A stretch of DNA of 64,000 bases from Echinostoma caproni (lineage: Eukaryota; Platyhelminthes; Trematoda; Plagiorchiida; Echinostomatidae): positions 39,052-103,051 of the forward strand of contig UZAN01039835.1 in the NCBI GenBank assembly GCA_900618425.1, in the 5' to 3' direction. The notes below the pieces were generated by a model, which did no database searches, was not told where the DNA came from, and saw only the letters and a program-made list of their open reading frames with translations. This document shows, piece after piece, positions 1 to 11,259 of the stretch. The position numbers were made by a program, and so were the translations under genes. Position 1 is the first letter of the stretch. Every line of letters begins with the position of its first letter.

Positions 1-279
1 GAGGTGTTTTGCAACTTCTTTGAAATCATCATCAAATGGTTTGACGATACGGGCACATCGTCTAAACCTACTCCAATCACTGTGTGGTGCGGCATTTGAT
101 ACCGTTACTACAGTCAACTGCGCGGCATACGATCGTCACACCTTCTCATTTATTAGTCAAGCTTTGCAATATGAAAATTTGTAAGATATAAATTTTTTCA
201 ACATTCGTTTACCTCAGAATATACCGATAGTTTTTGTTCTGACTCGCCTACAGCGGTGTGACCAAAGGTTGTACGTCGA

Positions 280-342
280 GGCTACAGGGCTGCGGGTCGT
301 GGCTAAAGCATTGCGGGTTTTGGCTAAAGGATTGCGGGTTGA
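280..342. repeat. Tandem repeat, three 21-bp units
   Basis: Three consecutive 21-base units at 280-300, 301-321 and 322-342 share the pattern GGCTA-AG--TTGCGGGT; the second and third are closest to each other. A partial fourth unit (GGCTGACGC) follows. The unit length is a multiple of three, but no supported protein runs through it, so it is treated as a minisatellite. Confidence 0.7.
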
Positions 343-1400
343 GGCTGACGCTTGATGGGAAACGGTGTAGTTCTTTTGTATTCACTCATTTGCTATTGGC
401 ATCAGGATGGGATTGCCTTGCAATTATCGTTAAATGAAATCCTAATTGAAGATCAATGAGATGTAACGATAGTGGCAATCAAAAAGCCAAAATTCTACTA
501 CTTTATTTCACACCATACTGATCACTGTTCTACTTTATCGAATCACTCGGTAGCTCACGAATGATCCTGAAGCGTATTTGTTTAGAGTAGAACTTACAGG
601 GAAACAGTCCTTAAAAAGCTTGCTGTGTTTTTGGCTTTGAACGCATCTTCTTTTTGTAGACACAATATATATTATACATGAACCGTTGAATCTGATGTGG
701 AATGATTGTAGCTCTGGATTGTTTGTGATGTTGTCTACGCTGAGCTACGAAACGTCTGCAAACAACACGTCCAAAAATTACAGAGAACATCGAAATGCAT
801 GAACTGTACCAAGTTAGTTGCTGAAGTATGTGAGTAAATACAAAAACGTTGTAAGCCAGAAAGGTAAACTCTGTCACTCCTATGGTGCGTCGTTCCAGTT
901 CACGCTTAATAATTAAAAATGTGTTGAGGAATAACTTCAATTCTGTGACAAGAATGCAGCTTTTATGCTTGAACTATTCATTTTTCTTATGATATATTGG
1001 TATGGTTTGTAATGCTTCTTAGCTATTGATATCAGAAATATGGGCGGATAACTAAGAAATGAGTTAATTAGCCACCTACTCAATACCAATATGTCCCGTA
1101 TAATGGGTTTCACATCACAACACATAGACCGTAAAATCACGCAAGTCGCTGTTATTTTAAGCTGTGATCCAAATGTTTTGTGGTATAGCTCAACCAGACA
1201 TCGGAAATTATATGAAGCCGATCCGAAGAACCGTTGTAAACAGCACAGAACAGGTCTTTTCATGTCAAGTTTAATCGCAGTTTGTTTGTGCGGTTTGGAT
1301 CTGCATTTGTTTAGCCTGAAAGGATTGACGCCTGGCGCCACTTTGGGAACACAGTCTCCCGAACACCCCTACCCCCGTATTGCTCACGTCTGTCTGCTCC
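343..1400. other. No supported feature
   Basis: Two minus-strand open frames (611-940 and 937-1341) abut here, but neither shows a recognisable domain, splice pattern or repeat similarity. They are treated as chance frames. This stretch is the upstream flank of the gene starting near 1458. Confidence 0.4.
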
Positions 1401-1404
1401 CCAG

Positions 1405-1436
1405 CCAATCGTACTTGTGACATGCAGTATATAAAT
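1405..1436 (+). promoter_or_regulatory. CCAAT and TATA boxes of the membrane protein gene
   Basis: A CCAAT pentamer lies at 1405-1409 and a strong TATA element (TATATAAAT) at 1428-1436. The TATA box is 70 bases upstream of the ATG at 1507, which predicts a start site near 1458 and a 5' leader of about 50 bases. The start codon context (CTCAACATGG) is favourable. Confidence 0.55.
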
Positions 1437-1506
1437 TGTTCGATCATTGGAAATCAGAGTTGAACAGTACAAGTCAAAGAACGGTAGTGCCCTCCACCAT
1501 CTCAAC

Positions 1507-2051
1507 ATGGGTGTTATGGGTAAAATTTTATGCCTTATCGCCTGTGCAATCGGGGTCACTTGCACCATAGCTCCGATTGTTCAGGAACGGGATTACCTCG
1601 ACAGTAAGTTCGTCCGCGTCATTCACATCCCTTTTTCATACGTTTATTTATTGCTCTGATTTCATCTCCATGATTCTCACTTCATACAGTTCACATCCTG
1701 TTCAGAGCCTCACTTGTCTCAAAATAACTTGTTCGTTTCGCTTCCATTCTCTTTGCCTATCTGATCACTACTCTGCTTACAGCCGAGGCATTCGGACAGA
1801 AATACCGCTGGTCTATCGGGTGTATGTTTATAGCTATGATTATTTTCGGGGTTGGAATGATTCTCCTGTTTGTCACCCTGTGCTGCTCATGTGACGATTT
1901 TTGCATGGGTATTGTCATTGCCGTATTCGGAATCGCATCGCGTAAGTTCATGAATTTGCTGTGATGCATCATATTGAATTTTTCCTTCCGGAAAAATGCA
2001 GAGTTGTTTTTTGTCTTCCAAAGCGTTCACTATGATAATTTTCTTGATTAG
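1507..2051 (+). CDS. Small multi-pass membrane protein, three-exon model
   Basis: Exon 1 is 1507-1603 and ends at a consensus donor (ACA/GTAAGT). Exon 2 is 1783-1941, after acceptor TTACAG and before donor GTAAGT; phases match (phase 1 at both junctions). Together they give 85 residues with a hydrophobic segment at about residues 6-25, a second at about 42-67 (rich in I, M, F, V and ending in a Cys-rich CCSCDD turn), and the start of a third. A candidate exon 3 at 2002-2051 (acceptor ATGCAG) extends the third hydrophobic segment (LFFVF) and stops at TAG, for a total of about 101 residues. Exon 3 is much less certain than exons 1-2. There is no recognised family: the layout loosely recalls claudin- or PMP22-like small membrane proteins, but the diagnostic first-loop motif is absent. 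It is the only good host-gene candidate in the window. Confidence 0.5.
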
Positions 2052-2358
2052 TTTAGAATTTCAGCAAGATAATATTGATTGGTCTCATGTATGTTTTCCA
2101 ACCACCCTCCCTGTTCTCTCGGAAAATCAACCCCGTCTAGTGTTCTTTACAATTACTTCGTACGCCCTGTTGAAACACACCGCAAGATCGGTAACATTAG
2201 AACGTCCAGATTCGGCCGAATGGCTATTCGGTTCAATCGTGTCCAGCGCGTCCGTGATTCTTTGTTCGCTCACCTTAGCGGTATCGTGATTGGATTTACC
2301 GGAATCACAGGCGAACCAAGGCATAGTAATGCATTGTACGAAATTGGTTGTGCTATTC

Positions 2359-2364
2359 AATAAA
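2359..2364 (+). promoter_or_regulatory. Candidate polyadenylation signal AATAAA
   Basis: A canonical AATAAA hexamer lies about 300 bases past the proposed stop codon of the membrane protein gene. It fits a 3' end for that transcript, but the hexamer alone is weak evidence. Confidence 0.3.
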
Positions 2365-5320
2365 CAAATAATGTTTCGTTACTTTCCGCAAAATATTTTT
2401 TAAACCTTCCAGCACACTTGGTACCTTCCTCTTTCCCTTGTATTCGTTGCCCGTTAGCTGGTGATATCGTTGAATTCAACACGATTGATGGACAAATACC
2501 ATCACAATCACCTATCCGAGTTAAGAAAAATGAAACATGCAAGTAAATTCAACAACAAGAAATTCCTGGGGATCAAGCCCCGAATTGGGGAGGGAAGGCC
2601 GAGAAAGAGTAGTAGAATGCATGTCCACATTGAAACATTGCATAGTTTGATCAGGTAAAGGCGATTTTGGTTTCAATCACATCCAACGAAAAAGAGTTAA
2701 AAGATGTTTATCATTCGAGTGAATTATCAATTGCACATTTTTCCGAGAATTTCATCCCCATAGCACATTCACATTTACATAGCGTGAAACATAAGAAGAC
2801 TGTATTAGCAGGAAGTTCCTGAAGAGGATTACGATTTGAGGTGAAAGAGTACCATGAACCGCAATCTCATGTGTAAATGCCTACATGGGCAGTACCACGA
2901 GCATCACCACTGACTTCCAGTTTCATCGGCGCAATGTGTTCTCTGGAAACTTTTAACTACAGCTACATACGATTCAGTTGCGTATCTGATGGCAGATAAT
3001 GGTTTTGAGTTGCTACGACAACCGCGTTTAAAGGGGTTCCCACTCAGAAGCTTCTCCAAGGCAATGTACTATTAACTTGTTGAAGAAATTAACGGATTAA
3101 TGAACATAAAAATACAAAGTCGAGTGTAGTTTGCACTTGGGATGGTTTTTACTTTTCACTGACATCACGGTCCGTGTCTGTGAATTATCATGACCACGCA
3201 GATGAGAATATTCTAACCGTCTGAATCCGGAATGTGACTTGTTGGTCAGTATTGTTGATCCAGTCGAATAGTGAACGACTTTCGAATAGCTAGACGCTCC
3301 CGTAATTCCGAAACAGATGTCTGAACACAGCCTACAGATATGAAAAAGCAAAGGACTCCAGATGAAACGAATATTGAGGACATATCAGCGACTGTTTCGC
3401 GCTACTATTTGAAATATACTAATTTATGACCGTGAAATCTGGGTGGATAAAGGAATTTACTTAGTTGTGTCTAAATCGGAAATATGAAACCAGATACATG
3501 GACCCGATTTTCAACATCGAAGTCAAAGGATGAATGATTTCAGCTCCGCTGCCAATGGTAAGATGTCTCATTCTCGACCAGAGTGTCGGACAGGCACTAT
3601 ATCATCTACTGTTGACGTGTAGGAAGCCGCCGCGAGCCGCCTCAGATAAAGTAAATAGTAGAAGTGTCAGATCGAAGGTATTTCGTACCCGGGTTTTGAT
3701 TCCGGTCTGTTTGGCGTACATGGGCAACACATTTCATAAGCTTGAAACTTGAATAAGTCATTTTTAAAATAACCATTTTTTTTCATTGAAAGCATTATTG
3801 AAGCAAAGAATTCTTTCCGAGCATTCTTTACCGGTTTCTACACTAATTTGCGACCAACGGGCAGCAAAAAGATCAGTATTACCGATATAGCTTGGGCGAG
3901 ACACGGTTATACAATTTTAATCAGCTGAAGAAGCTAGTTAGGTAATTTAACCAATCAGTTTTCTGTTTTTGATCTTCTGGCCAACACCTGAATACGTCAT
4001 TTCATTTGCCCATGAAAATCGCTGGGTGCAAATAACTCACTTTGGTGTTGCACAGTTTGCACAGTAACTGGTTGTATAATTCGGATTGTGATCGTAGCAT
4101 GGAGGTCAGCAGTAGAGTGCACTGTACGAGTTCCCCGCAGTCCCTTCGTTTTTAATCCATGGTCAGAAACCGTAGATCCGAAAAGCTACCACTTTGGCTG
4201 TGCATGGCATAGTGTGCCTCAGTTGGCTAGGCAGGTTCACTGTGGATAACGTTAAACAACATTTGGACATCTCACCAAGCTTGGAGAAGGCGTATACCAC
4301 GAACTGTTCACAGTTCTTTCAGTCTCCTCAATCACTGACATAAATCAAACAAGCAGGTATAAAGCATATTAGATTGGTGAATCCTAGTGAACAGACGTGA
4401 AAAGATAGAACGGAGTTATTAAAATTAAAAGCAAACGGTCAGCTCTACGATTAGTGAACGGTTTGCGTTAGCCACTTTCGGGTGCACAGAATGGAATGGT
4501 TTAATTGGATTAGCAACATCGCACTAGTTGCCACCGATTGCAATGCGGTTACGTGACAAGGGTTTAGACGAAGAATCGATATCAAACACATTTTTCGTTG
4601 TCATGATGTGTTTTGCATTAGATGACTCCAAATCTCCTGTGCCAGTTGCGTCATTGACTTCACCAATCACTGCAATGTGTTCGGACAACCATTGTGATAA
4701 TTGACGGTTGGCTATGCGTCACCGAAACTGCAGGTGCACCGCTATACAATGTGTGAGAAGGAACTGTATAGCCAACCGTGTTTGCGGTCTCCCAAGTCTA
4801 TCCCCCGGGTAGAGGCAATAGGCCGAAGTTGAGCAGCTGGTAATTTGCGGTTCTCAAGTGAATTTAATTTTCGGCGCACATCGTTCACATGGTAGTTGCT
4901 CTTAAAAAATGGTTTGAAAGTGATGGCTATTTAGGGGACAGCAGAATATGGGTTAGCTATCTGAACGATCCAAAATGGTACTATGAGTGATCTTTGTCAG
5001 TCCTTTTCTCAACCAGGCCAGATGACGCTCTTGAACCTGTTTGGTTAACTGCCGACTGTTACGACCTTTGAGATCGAAACACTTCAAGAACTGGCATCAA
5101 CGGTAGATTTCACACGATAATAAAATATTGGTCTAGATAGGAACTCCGAGTAACCTCAATGCAGACAAAGCGACATACTACGGGATCAAATTTAGGAACT
5201 GGTGGAATGTTTACTGCTGATTAACATTTGGGGGTCTTTCTCTGGGTCAGATAGTCCTCGATAAATTCAGGGATACAAAAGTTAAAGCTACAGTTGATTT
5301 CATTGCGAACGTAGACCTTT
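2365..5320. other. No supported gene; one inverted repeat
   Basis: No protein, tRNA-like head or transposon domain was recognised. A nested inverted repeat lies at 4704-4779: outer arms ACGGTTGGCTA and TAGCCAACCGT at 4704-4714 and 4769-4779, and an inner pair GCTATAC / GTATAGC. An open frame at 3534-3752 shows no domain. Confidence 0.4.
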
Positions 5321-5329
5321 TAAAAACAC

Positions 5330-6905
5330 GTTTTTCCAAGTCAAGTCAGTAGTAGCTTTATGCACCCGAATGGATGAATTTCCAGCATTTACACCAAATT
5401 TGTGGATTCAAATTTAAAAATCATTACATAATGAAACTGAAAGCAGTAGACTGTTTGTCAATGAAGTAAGCATTTGCGCAACTCTGTGGAAATTGTGTCC
5501 TTGTCACTAAGTAGACGTGCTAGATATGGCAGAAGAGAATTGCGATAAGCACAGGTACGTGCGAATAAAAGTTTAAATCTTGAGCGTGTGGATGATGTAG
5601 ATACAGCTTTTGAAAATTCGTTGTGCAATGGGTGCTGACTGTCAAAGAAAATTTTGGCAGTGAAACTTTCGCATGCTTGTAGGTGCCTGTCTATGATAGA
5701 ATCCGCGAGTTCATCCTTGACAATGCCACAGCATTTAGAGATGTGTTTCAGAGATCTCGCCAGTAAATAAAAGTCTTTCTTCAACACACCAGGAAAAATT
5801 ACTGGAGAGCAATACAACTAGTGGGATAGCACGCATGCATTCACAAATCTAACAATCAGCTTGTGGGGAACAGAAAGTAATCTCAATCGGAATGAGAAAT
5901 ATGAAAGTTTTCTCACTTTACAGAATGTGTTTTGAACATGCAGTGACCATGATAAATTGTGTGACAAGGTGACGCCGAGGTATTTTTCTACTGTTGATTT
6001 CGGTACTAGTTGTTGATTGACAGAGAGGGTGGGGAACCTATCTGTACATCGGTACATCGGCAAAGGTGGAAACACAACATCCTGACATTTAGAGGCATTT
6101 AATGAGAGGGAACGGGACAAGGACCAAGTAACAACGTCGTTTAGCTTGCTTTGAACTTCTGAAGCCTCTTTAGGGGTGGGTGCTCTGCAACCTAAAACAA
6201 CGTCATCAGCGTATTTACGGTCAATGAATGCAGGAGGGATGGGAAACTGTTCGGCATACATTGAAAAAAAAATGGGGAAAATATTGCACCCTGCAGAACA
6301 CCGGAAGAAACTGGGCAAGTGGAGGACTTTTTGCCGTTGAGGCACGTAAACTGCCTTCTATTTGTGAAATACTTCCAACTCAATCTGTTAACGTTTGGAT
6401 TAACATCACTTTCGGTAATCAGGTTGAGCAATACTGGTTGATCAAGACTGCCGAAAGCGTTTTTGTAATCTAAGAACATCATTCTGACGGTCTTAATTTC
6501 CTTATCTAGCTCCGAAATTATTGAGGGAACAAGGTGTGCAACGGCATCAAGTGTTGAGCGCGAAGGACGATATTTAAATTGATGTATGTAGTCTTCTTCA
6601 GACTCAGTGACAATCCACGGTAACAAACATCTCTCAAATAATTTGAGCATGACCGATGTGTAGGCAATGGGACAACACTTCCAAGGTTCCTTTTTTGGAA
6701 TGTAGAGTTGTCTTGGCCGGTCTTCAAATATCGGGGATTTTTCCGCTTATCAGACAGTCATTGAATATTTTAGACAATAGGTGTCTGCACACACCTTGAG
6801 TACTACGGGTGATAGTTCATCCGGGCCTGGTGCTTTATTCAACTTAGCTTTCAGTAGCTGTTTCAAGACTGTGGACTGTTCGATGAGAAGTGCGCATGTG
6901 CAACA
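5330..6905 (-). mobile_element. CR1-like LINE, RT and C-terminal region
   Basis: Reading leftward, conceptual pieces in shifting frames give an RT N-terminal motif (LNKAPGPDELSPVVLK, about 6850), PKKEPWKCCPIAY (about 6690), RSTLDAVAHLVPS, FLDYKNAFGSLDQP, SGVLQGAIFSPFFF, the catalytic KYADDVVLGC (about 6205), KYLGVTLSHNLSW, and a C-terminal tail with HPLHNEF and RSRFKLLFARTCAYRNS (5540-5640). This order is that of the CR1/Jockey group of non-LTR retrotransposons. The YADD motif is intact, but at least three frame changes make it a pseudogene. The 3' end near 5330-5350 carries a TTGACT-type repeat also seen at the ends of the LINEs at 38.1 and 59.35 kb. The endonuclease part is missing (5' truncation). 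Confidence 0.85.
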
Positions 6906-7599
6906 ATGGGTTTGCACACATAAACGGTTGATGGGTCAAAAAGTCAAGCTAAAATCCCCAGGCAGATGTTAAACATCGGAAAATTGTTGTATGACTATCG
7001 TGGAGAAGACTTTATAAGTATCTCATCAAAACGTGGCTTCCATAGCAGCTTCTGGTTACCAGTAAGGTCGGATAATTCATAAAATCCGTAATTCTCCTCC
7101 TATATCAGTTTGCACTGGTTTTTTTCAGATTTGTCTTTTATGCACTTCATTTCTTGCGATGTAGGTATTTCAGAAAGTGGAAAGTCTATCAGACTTGTAT
7201 TTGGAGGTGATCTATTAGTTACAACCATATTAGGATGCATACAAAGTCCTGGAACACAGTTTATGTTCCATAAGAGGGAAATAATTTGCAGTGACTATAG
7301 AATATGACGAACGGTCATTTTTGTTCAACATACCCTATTATTGCCTAAAAATGCTTAAGGCGGCTTAGGAAGACTTTGTCCTCTAAGCCAGCCCTGTTTA
7401 TCGTGATTGCGAGCGCTTCAAACTCAACTCACTCACAGATAATCAGCTTGAAAATCCTATTTGTGTCTGTGTCCTCCGCTCCCTTGCCGATAGTGACATT
7501 CGCACGCGGTTATCATCCCAACTCGAAACTGACACGGGAATTACGTGAAAACAATTTACTGATGAGTGTCAGCGTTTATTCAATTTAGATTACAAGGAG
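6906..7599. other. Spacer, no supported feature
   Basis: This lies between the truncated LINE and the first recognisable gypsy gag motif. It may hold decayed gypsy gag or LTR sequence, but no copy of the sequence following the polypurine tract at 11246 could be found here, so no 5' LTR is called. Confidence 0.35.
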
Positions 7600-7686
7600 A
7601 TGATCCAGCAAACAGAAGAACTACCAGTTGCTGACGAGTATTCATTAACCACATCCAGATGACGAGTAAACAGATCTCGCATCACA

Positions 7687-7794
7687 TGTTGGCATCGTGG
7701 ACAGGGGTATTTCGGTTGGTTTTGCGCAAACAGGCAACAGAAGTGCGACATTTGTGATAAGGTTGGTCATAAAGAAACCATTTGTCGCCATCGC
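7687..7794 (+). pseudogene. Gypsy gag nucleocapsid zinc knuckles
   Basis: One frame reads CWHRGQGYFGWFC followed by CDICDKVGHKETICRH. The second part is a clean CX2CX4HX4C knuckle; the first is a diverged knuckle. This paired arrangement is typical of the nucleocapsid end of gypsy gag, which binds the element's RNA. The reading frame upstream is broken. Confidence 0.75.
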
Positions 7795-8099
7795 TCCAAA
7801 CCAAAACCGTTCCATGCCGAAAGTGCCAGATGTCACAGTTTATCAAACCTTCTTTTAACCATGAATGCCTCGATCACAAATGTCGTCAAAAATATATTTG
7901 GATTCATATTAACAATCGAACTGGGAAAGTACAAGTTGGCACAGTATCTGATGTGACCATCATTTCAGTAAGGACCTAGAACTTACTAGGTGGACCAGTT
8001 TATCAGCAAACCACCGATATTTTTCGGGCGGAATCTGGGGAACAAATAACTCTTACAGGTGAGTTCAGCGGCGAATTTTGAATTCGTGATCGTAGTTCT

Positions 8100-8480
8100 C
8101 GCGACACTTGCTACTATCTAAACTTGATCATTTGGATTTGCTTGGCATTGATTGGATAGATAAATTGGATCTGTGTCACTTCTCGTTCAGTGAAATTGGT
8201 GATCATTCTGACACCAAGTTCACCTCAAAATCACACCAACTGATCAATCCTGTGTCACTAAACCTTGCCTACAGGAGTGTTGTCTTCTCGCATTTAAAGG
8301 CTGACTACTCTTGCTTTTCTTCTCTCAAGGTGTTAGGTTGTGCTATAAAACAAAGACATTTTTACTTGTCACTTCCGGCACTGGACCCATATTTTGTCCA
8401 AAACGATCTGTATGTTACGCATCAGTATAACGTGAAAACGGTGAGCTGGACTGGCTGGAACAGCTGGGAGTAATAATTTC
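8100..8480 (+). pseudogene. Gypsy protease C-terminus and start of RT
   Basis: The frame at 8108 contains LLGIDWIDKLDL, matching the conserved end of gypsy aspartic proteases (compare GLDWIEK in the 15.8 kb element). Further on, near 8320-8420, words resembling the RT entry region (LGCAIKQRHF, PYFVQND) appear in the same frame. The protease catalytic triad was not located. Confidence 0.55.
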
Positions 8481-8519
8481 GTTAATTATTAGGCATGAGC
8501 TGCACCGATCGCTCTAGTC

Positions 8520-9419
8520 AAGACAGTCAAAGGGACCATAAGGATCTGTGTCGACTTTCCAACAGGGCTAAATCTATGCCTCCAGACACATCAGTATTCC
8601 TTGCCTGTTCTGGATGGTTAGAAGCTGAACGATGGTAAAATATTTTTCGAAATTGACTTTTTTGATGCCTACTTCCAATTTAAGGTGGAAAATGGGTGCA
8701 AAGAGTTACATACCACAATACCCACAAGGGTCCTTACCGCTACAATCGTCTACCCTTTGGTGTTGAGTGTGACCCCGAACGTTTTCAGCAAATAATAGAC
8801 ACAATAATGGCTGGCCTAGAACTCGCAGTGGCGTATCTGGACAATATTAATAAGACTAGTAGAACAACAGATGAGCAAATAAAAATTTAAATGCAGTACT
8901 GCAGCAGATTTTTGAGTATGCTTTCCGAATTCAGCAACAGAATTATTTATTTTTTGTTACACTTAAGTGTGATGAACAGCAGACGGGACGAGCCCCATAG
9001 TCACGAGGACCTGCTATTCACGGGTGGAAATCGGTAACCTGAGCCCCAGGACTTGGAGTAGTGAACCACATATAGCCCCTGTAGGTTAGGCGTAGTATTG
9101 AACCAGACGACGGCAGAGCTGCCTACCACCAAAGTCGAGTGGTGGTGGCAGGGCTCGAACCCCGGACCATAGGGCCCATAGGGCCGCTAACAGCGACTAA
9201 ACCACCGCGTCACCACCATCGACTTGGAATGTCTAGCATCAACTACTTGGAGTAAATCATTGACATCACTGGTAAAAGACCCGATCCAATGAAAATTGCA
9301 GCAATGCAACGAATGCGCGTTCCTACCAATAAGTAAACATTGCAATCTTTCTTTGAGCTCGTGAATCACTATCAAAACCTCACATAATCGACTTATCAAC
9401 TACGAACTCCAGTAAACCA
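8520..9419 (+). pseudogene. Gypsy reverse transcriptase, interrupted by a SINE
   Basis: Pieces in two frames give IRICVDFPTGLN, FFEIDFFDAYFQFKV, YRYNRLPFGVECDPERFQQ and VAYLDNINK, the RT motifs in order. The active-site box is YLDN rather than Y-x-D-D, so the catalytic second aspartate is lost. After the SINE the frame resumes with IDITGKRPDPMKIAAMQ and LQSFFELVNHYQ, the thumb/connection region. Stops and at least one frameshift are present. Confidence 0.8.
8965..9222 (-). mobile_element. tRNA-derived SINE (type D) inserted in gypsy RT
   Basis: On the minus strand the sequence begins with a tRNA-like head: an A-box-like GTGGTTTAGTCGC near 9210 and a B box GGTTCGAGCCC near 9160, followed by CACCACCA. 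About 180 bases of GC-richer body follow. The gypsy RT reading is interrupted exactly here and resumes on the far side, so it is an insertion. No hammerhead core is present. Boundaries are approximate because no target duplication could be fixed. Confidence 0.65.
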
Positions 9420-9420
9420 G

Positions 9421-9790
9421 TTGATGAGACGAAACACTAAAAGGCACTGGTCGATTTCAAGTCAGGACGCATTCTTCGCAATTAAAAGAATTTTAACGTT
9501 CGATTCACTTCTCACTCACAATGGCCCCAAATTACCCATATCTTTTGCATCTTACGCTTCAGAATATAGAACTGGAGCCGTTTTGTTACATGAGCTATCA
9601 AATGGTGGTCGTGAAGCTGTGTATGATGTTTCCAGAGCACTGTCAGCAGCAGAAAAGAACTGTAGTCAAATTGAAAAAGAAGGATTAGCGCTGCTTTTCG
9701 CAGTCAAGAAGTTCCATAAGTAGGTGCACGGAAGAAAGTTCACCCTGTCCACTGATCACAATCGGCTGCTGTCCATTTTCAGTCCATACT
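9421..9790 (+). pseudogene. Gypsy RNase H domain
   Basis: The frame 9421-9723 contains SSQDAFFAIKRIL, SYASEYRTGAVLLHE, SRALSAAEKNCSQIEKEGLA and VKKFHK, then after a stop VHGRKFTLSTDHNRLLSIF. This is the gypsy RNase H order. The usual first aspartate (D-A-S) reads Y-A-S here, which would abolish activity. Confidence 0.8.
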
Positions 9791-10039
9791 GTAAATCGGT
9801 TGAAACGATTGACTAGTTATTATTTTGTCTTAGGTTTCATTAAAACGGCAAGTTTTGAACACCCTGATGTCCCCTCCAAACTAATAGCTGACCATGGCAG
9901 TCGTCTCCCTGAGGAGCATAGTATAATCTCATCACTTGCCGTCAGTTCTGATGTTCAGTACGTCTTTGAAGATGAGATGGGCCGCCTATCAGTTACCACT
10001 ATGATGATGCGGTAGGAGAAATCAAAGGACAGATTATTG

Positions 10040-11110
10040 CAGGACGTGGTGATTTATCGTAGAACCGTTTGGCCTAAGAACCTCAAAAACAGAGCTTATA
10101 GAGAAATGTTCAAAGCAGGTTACCGTTATCTATCGAACAAGGATGTTTGATGCCGGGGGAACGAGTTTTTGTGCCCCACACTTTACAGTCAACTATGATG
10201 AAGCAACTTCATCACGATCACCCTAGTGGCATCAGTCGCATGAAATCGATCGCTCGGAGTTTTGATTATTGACTATTTATGGATCAGCGAATAGAGCACG
10301 TAATTAAAACTTGCCGCAATTTTTTAATGACAGCTAAACTATCATCTAAGGCTGAACCTCAGTCATGGCAACTTGCCACGGCGCCCTGATCACTCGTTCA
10401 CGTTGATTTCCCTGTCCCTGTTGAAGCTATGTATTATTTAATAATTGTCGACGCATATTCCAAGTGACATAAAGTTATCTCTATGCCTGCTATAACTACA
10501 TCTGCCGTCATAGGAAACTTCAGAAGACTATTTTCCCAGTTAGGCATGCCGGAAGTCCTGGTTTCAGATAACGGCTCATGTTTCACAACTTCACATTTCG
10601 CCTTGTTCTATGCGTCATTTTTGTACTCCGGGGTATCACCCGCAATCGAACGGTCAAGTAGAACGACTCTCTGACACGTTTAAACGTCGCACGGGAGGGT
10701 TAGCCTCAACAATCCATTGATACATTTCTCACTTACCACTCGATTCCCAACCCAGATACCCCAGAACAGAAGTCCCCGGTCGAACTGTTTCTAGGTCGAC
10801 GAATACGGCTAGTTCTTGACGCCATTATACCGAGGGTGGAATCAAGCACAGCTAAAAATACTAACGTCCCATATAGAACGTTTATGGCAGGAAATCATGT
10901 TTATGTACGTAATTTTGGAAATGGATTATACAACGAGATTGATTCGCCACATATAAAGTCAGAGTGGGAAATTTCGTATAGACTAAACCACCTCAGAACT
11001 AGGAGTTGGCGACAAGACTCAATGAAACGCTCCTCTGGGTGCATACCCATGGATTTACTTTACTGATAGACCACCGGATTATGAGCAAAAGTCAGCCATA
11101 CTTCAGCACC
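10040..11110 (+). pseudogene. Gypsy integrase
   Basis: Pieces include the His region LHHDHPSGISRMKSIARS, HVDFPVPVEAMYYLIIVDAYS (first catalytic Asp), GMPEVLVSDNGSCF (second Asp), GYHPQSNGQVERLSDTFKR (catalytic Glu) and the C-terminal PVELFLGRRIRLVLDAIIP, spread over two frames with several stops. The catalytic D, D and E are still readable, but the protein is not expressible. A further frame to 11251 covers the poorly conserved C-terminus. Confidence 0.85.
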
Positions 11111-11233
11111 GAGATTAAGCACCCCATTAACCCGACCAGCGACACTCAACTCGAACTCGAGCCCAAGTACGCGGTCATCCTCTCCAAGGGTCAAGCTTAT
11201 GAGTCGTCGGTGGCGTGTTCGATTTCATCTTTT

Positions 11234-11246
11234 GAAAGGAGGGAGG
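11234..11246 (+). promoter_or_regulatory. Polypurine tract of gypsy element
   Basis: GAAAGGAGGGAGG is a 13-base all-purine run just past the integrase, the position where plus-strand DNA synthesis is primed and where the 3' LTR should begin. No second LTR copy could be found to confirm the boundary. Confidence 0.5.
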
Positions 11247-11259
11247 TATGATAAGTGCT

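Larger units (their letters stand above)
7600..11250 (+). mobile_element. Decayed Ty3/gypsy LTR retrotransposon
   Basis: The domains run in the canonical gypsy order: gag zinc knuckles, protease, RT, RNase H, integrase, then a polypurine tract. Many stops and frameshifts show an old copy. The reverse transcriptase is split by a SINE at about 8965-9222. No 5' LTR was found, and the region after the polypurine tract is only a presumed 3' LTR. The protease and integrase wording resembles the younger element at 15.8 kb, so they probably belong to related lineages. Confidence 0.85.

Noticed and set aside
280..342. CRISPR-like array
   Set aside because: The units are contiguous with no spacers, and the genome is eukaryotic.
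611..1341. Two adjacent minus-strand frames of 109 and 134 codons
   Set aside because: No domain, codon pattern or splice sites support them. The direction would be divergent from the host gene, but nothing else suggests a gene.
3534..3752. B-box-like GGGTTTTGATTCC suggesting another SINE head
   Set aside because: No A box lies at the right distance and no second copy was found.
9413..9433. TTGATGAGACGAAAC on the plus strand, hammerhead-like
   Set aside because: It has no stem II and lies within readable gypsy coding sequence (VDETKH), so it is chance.
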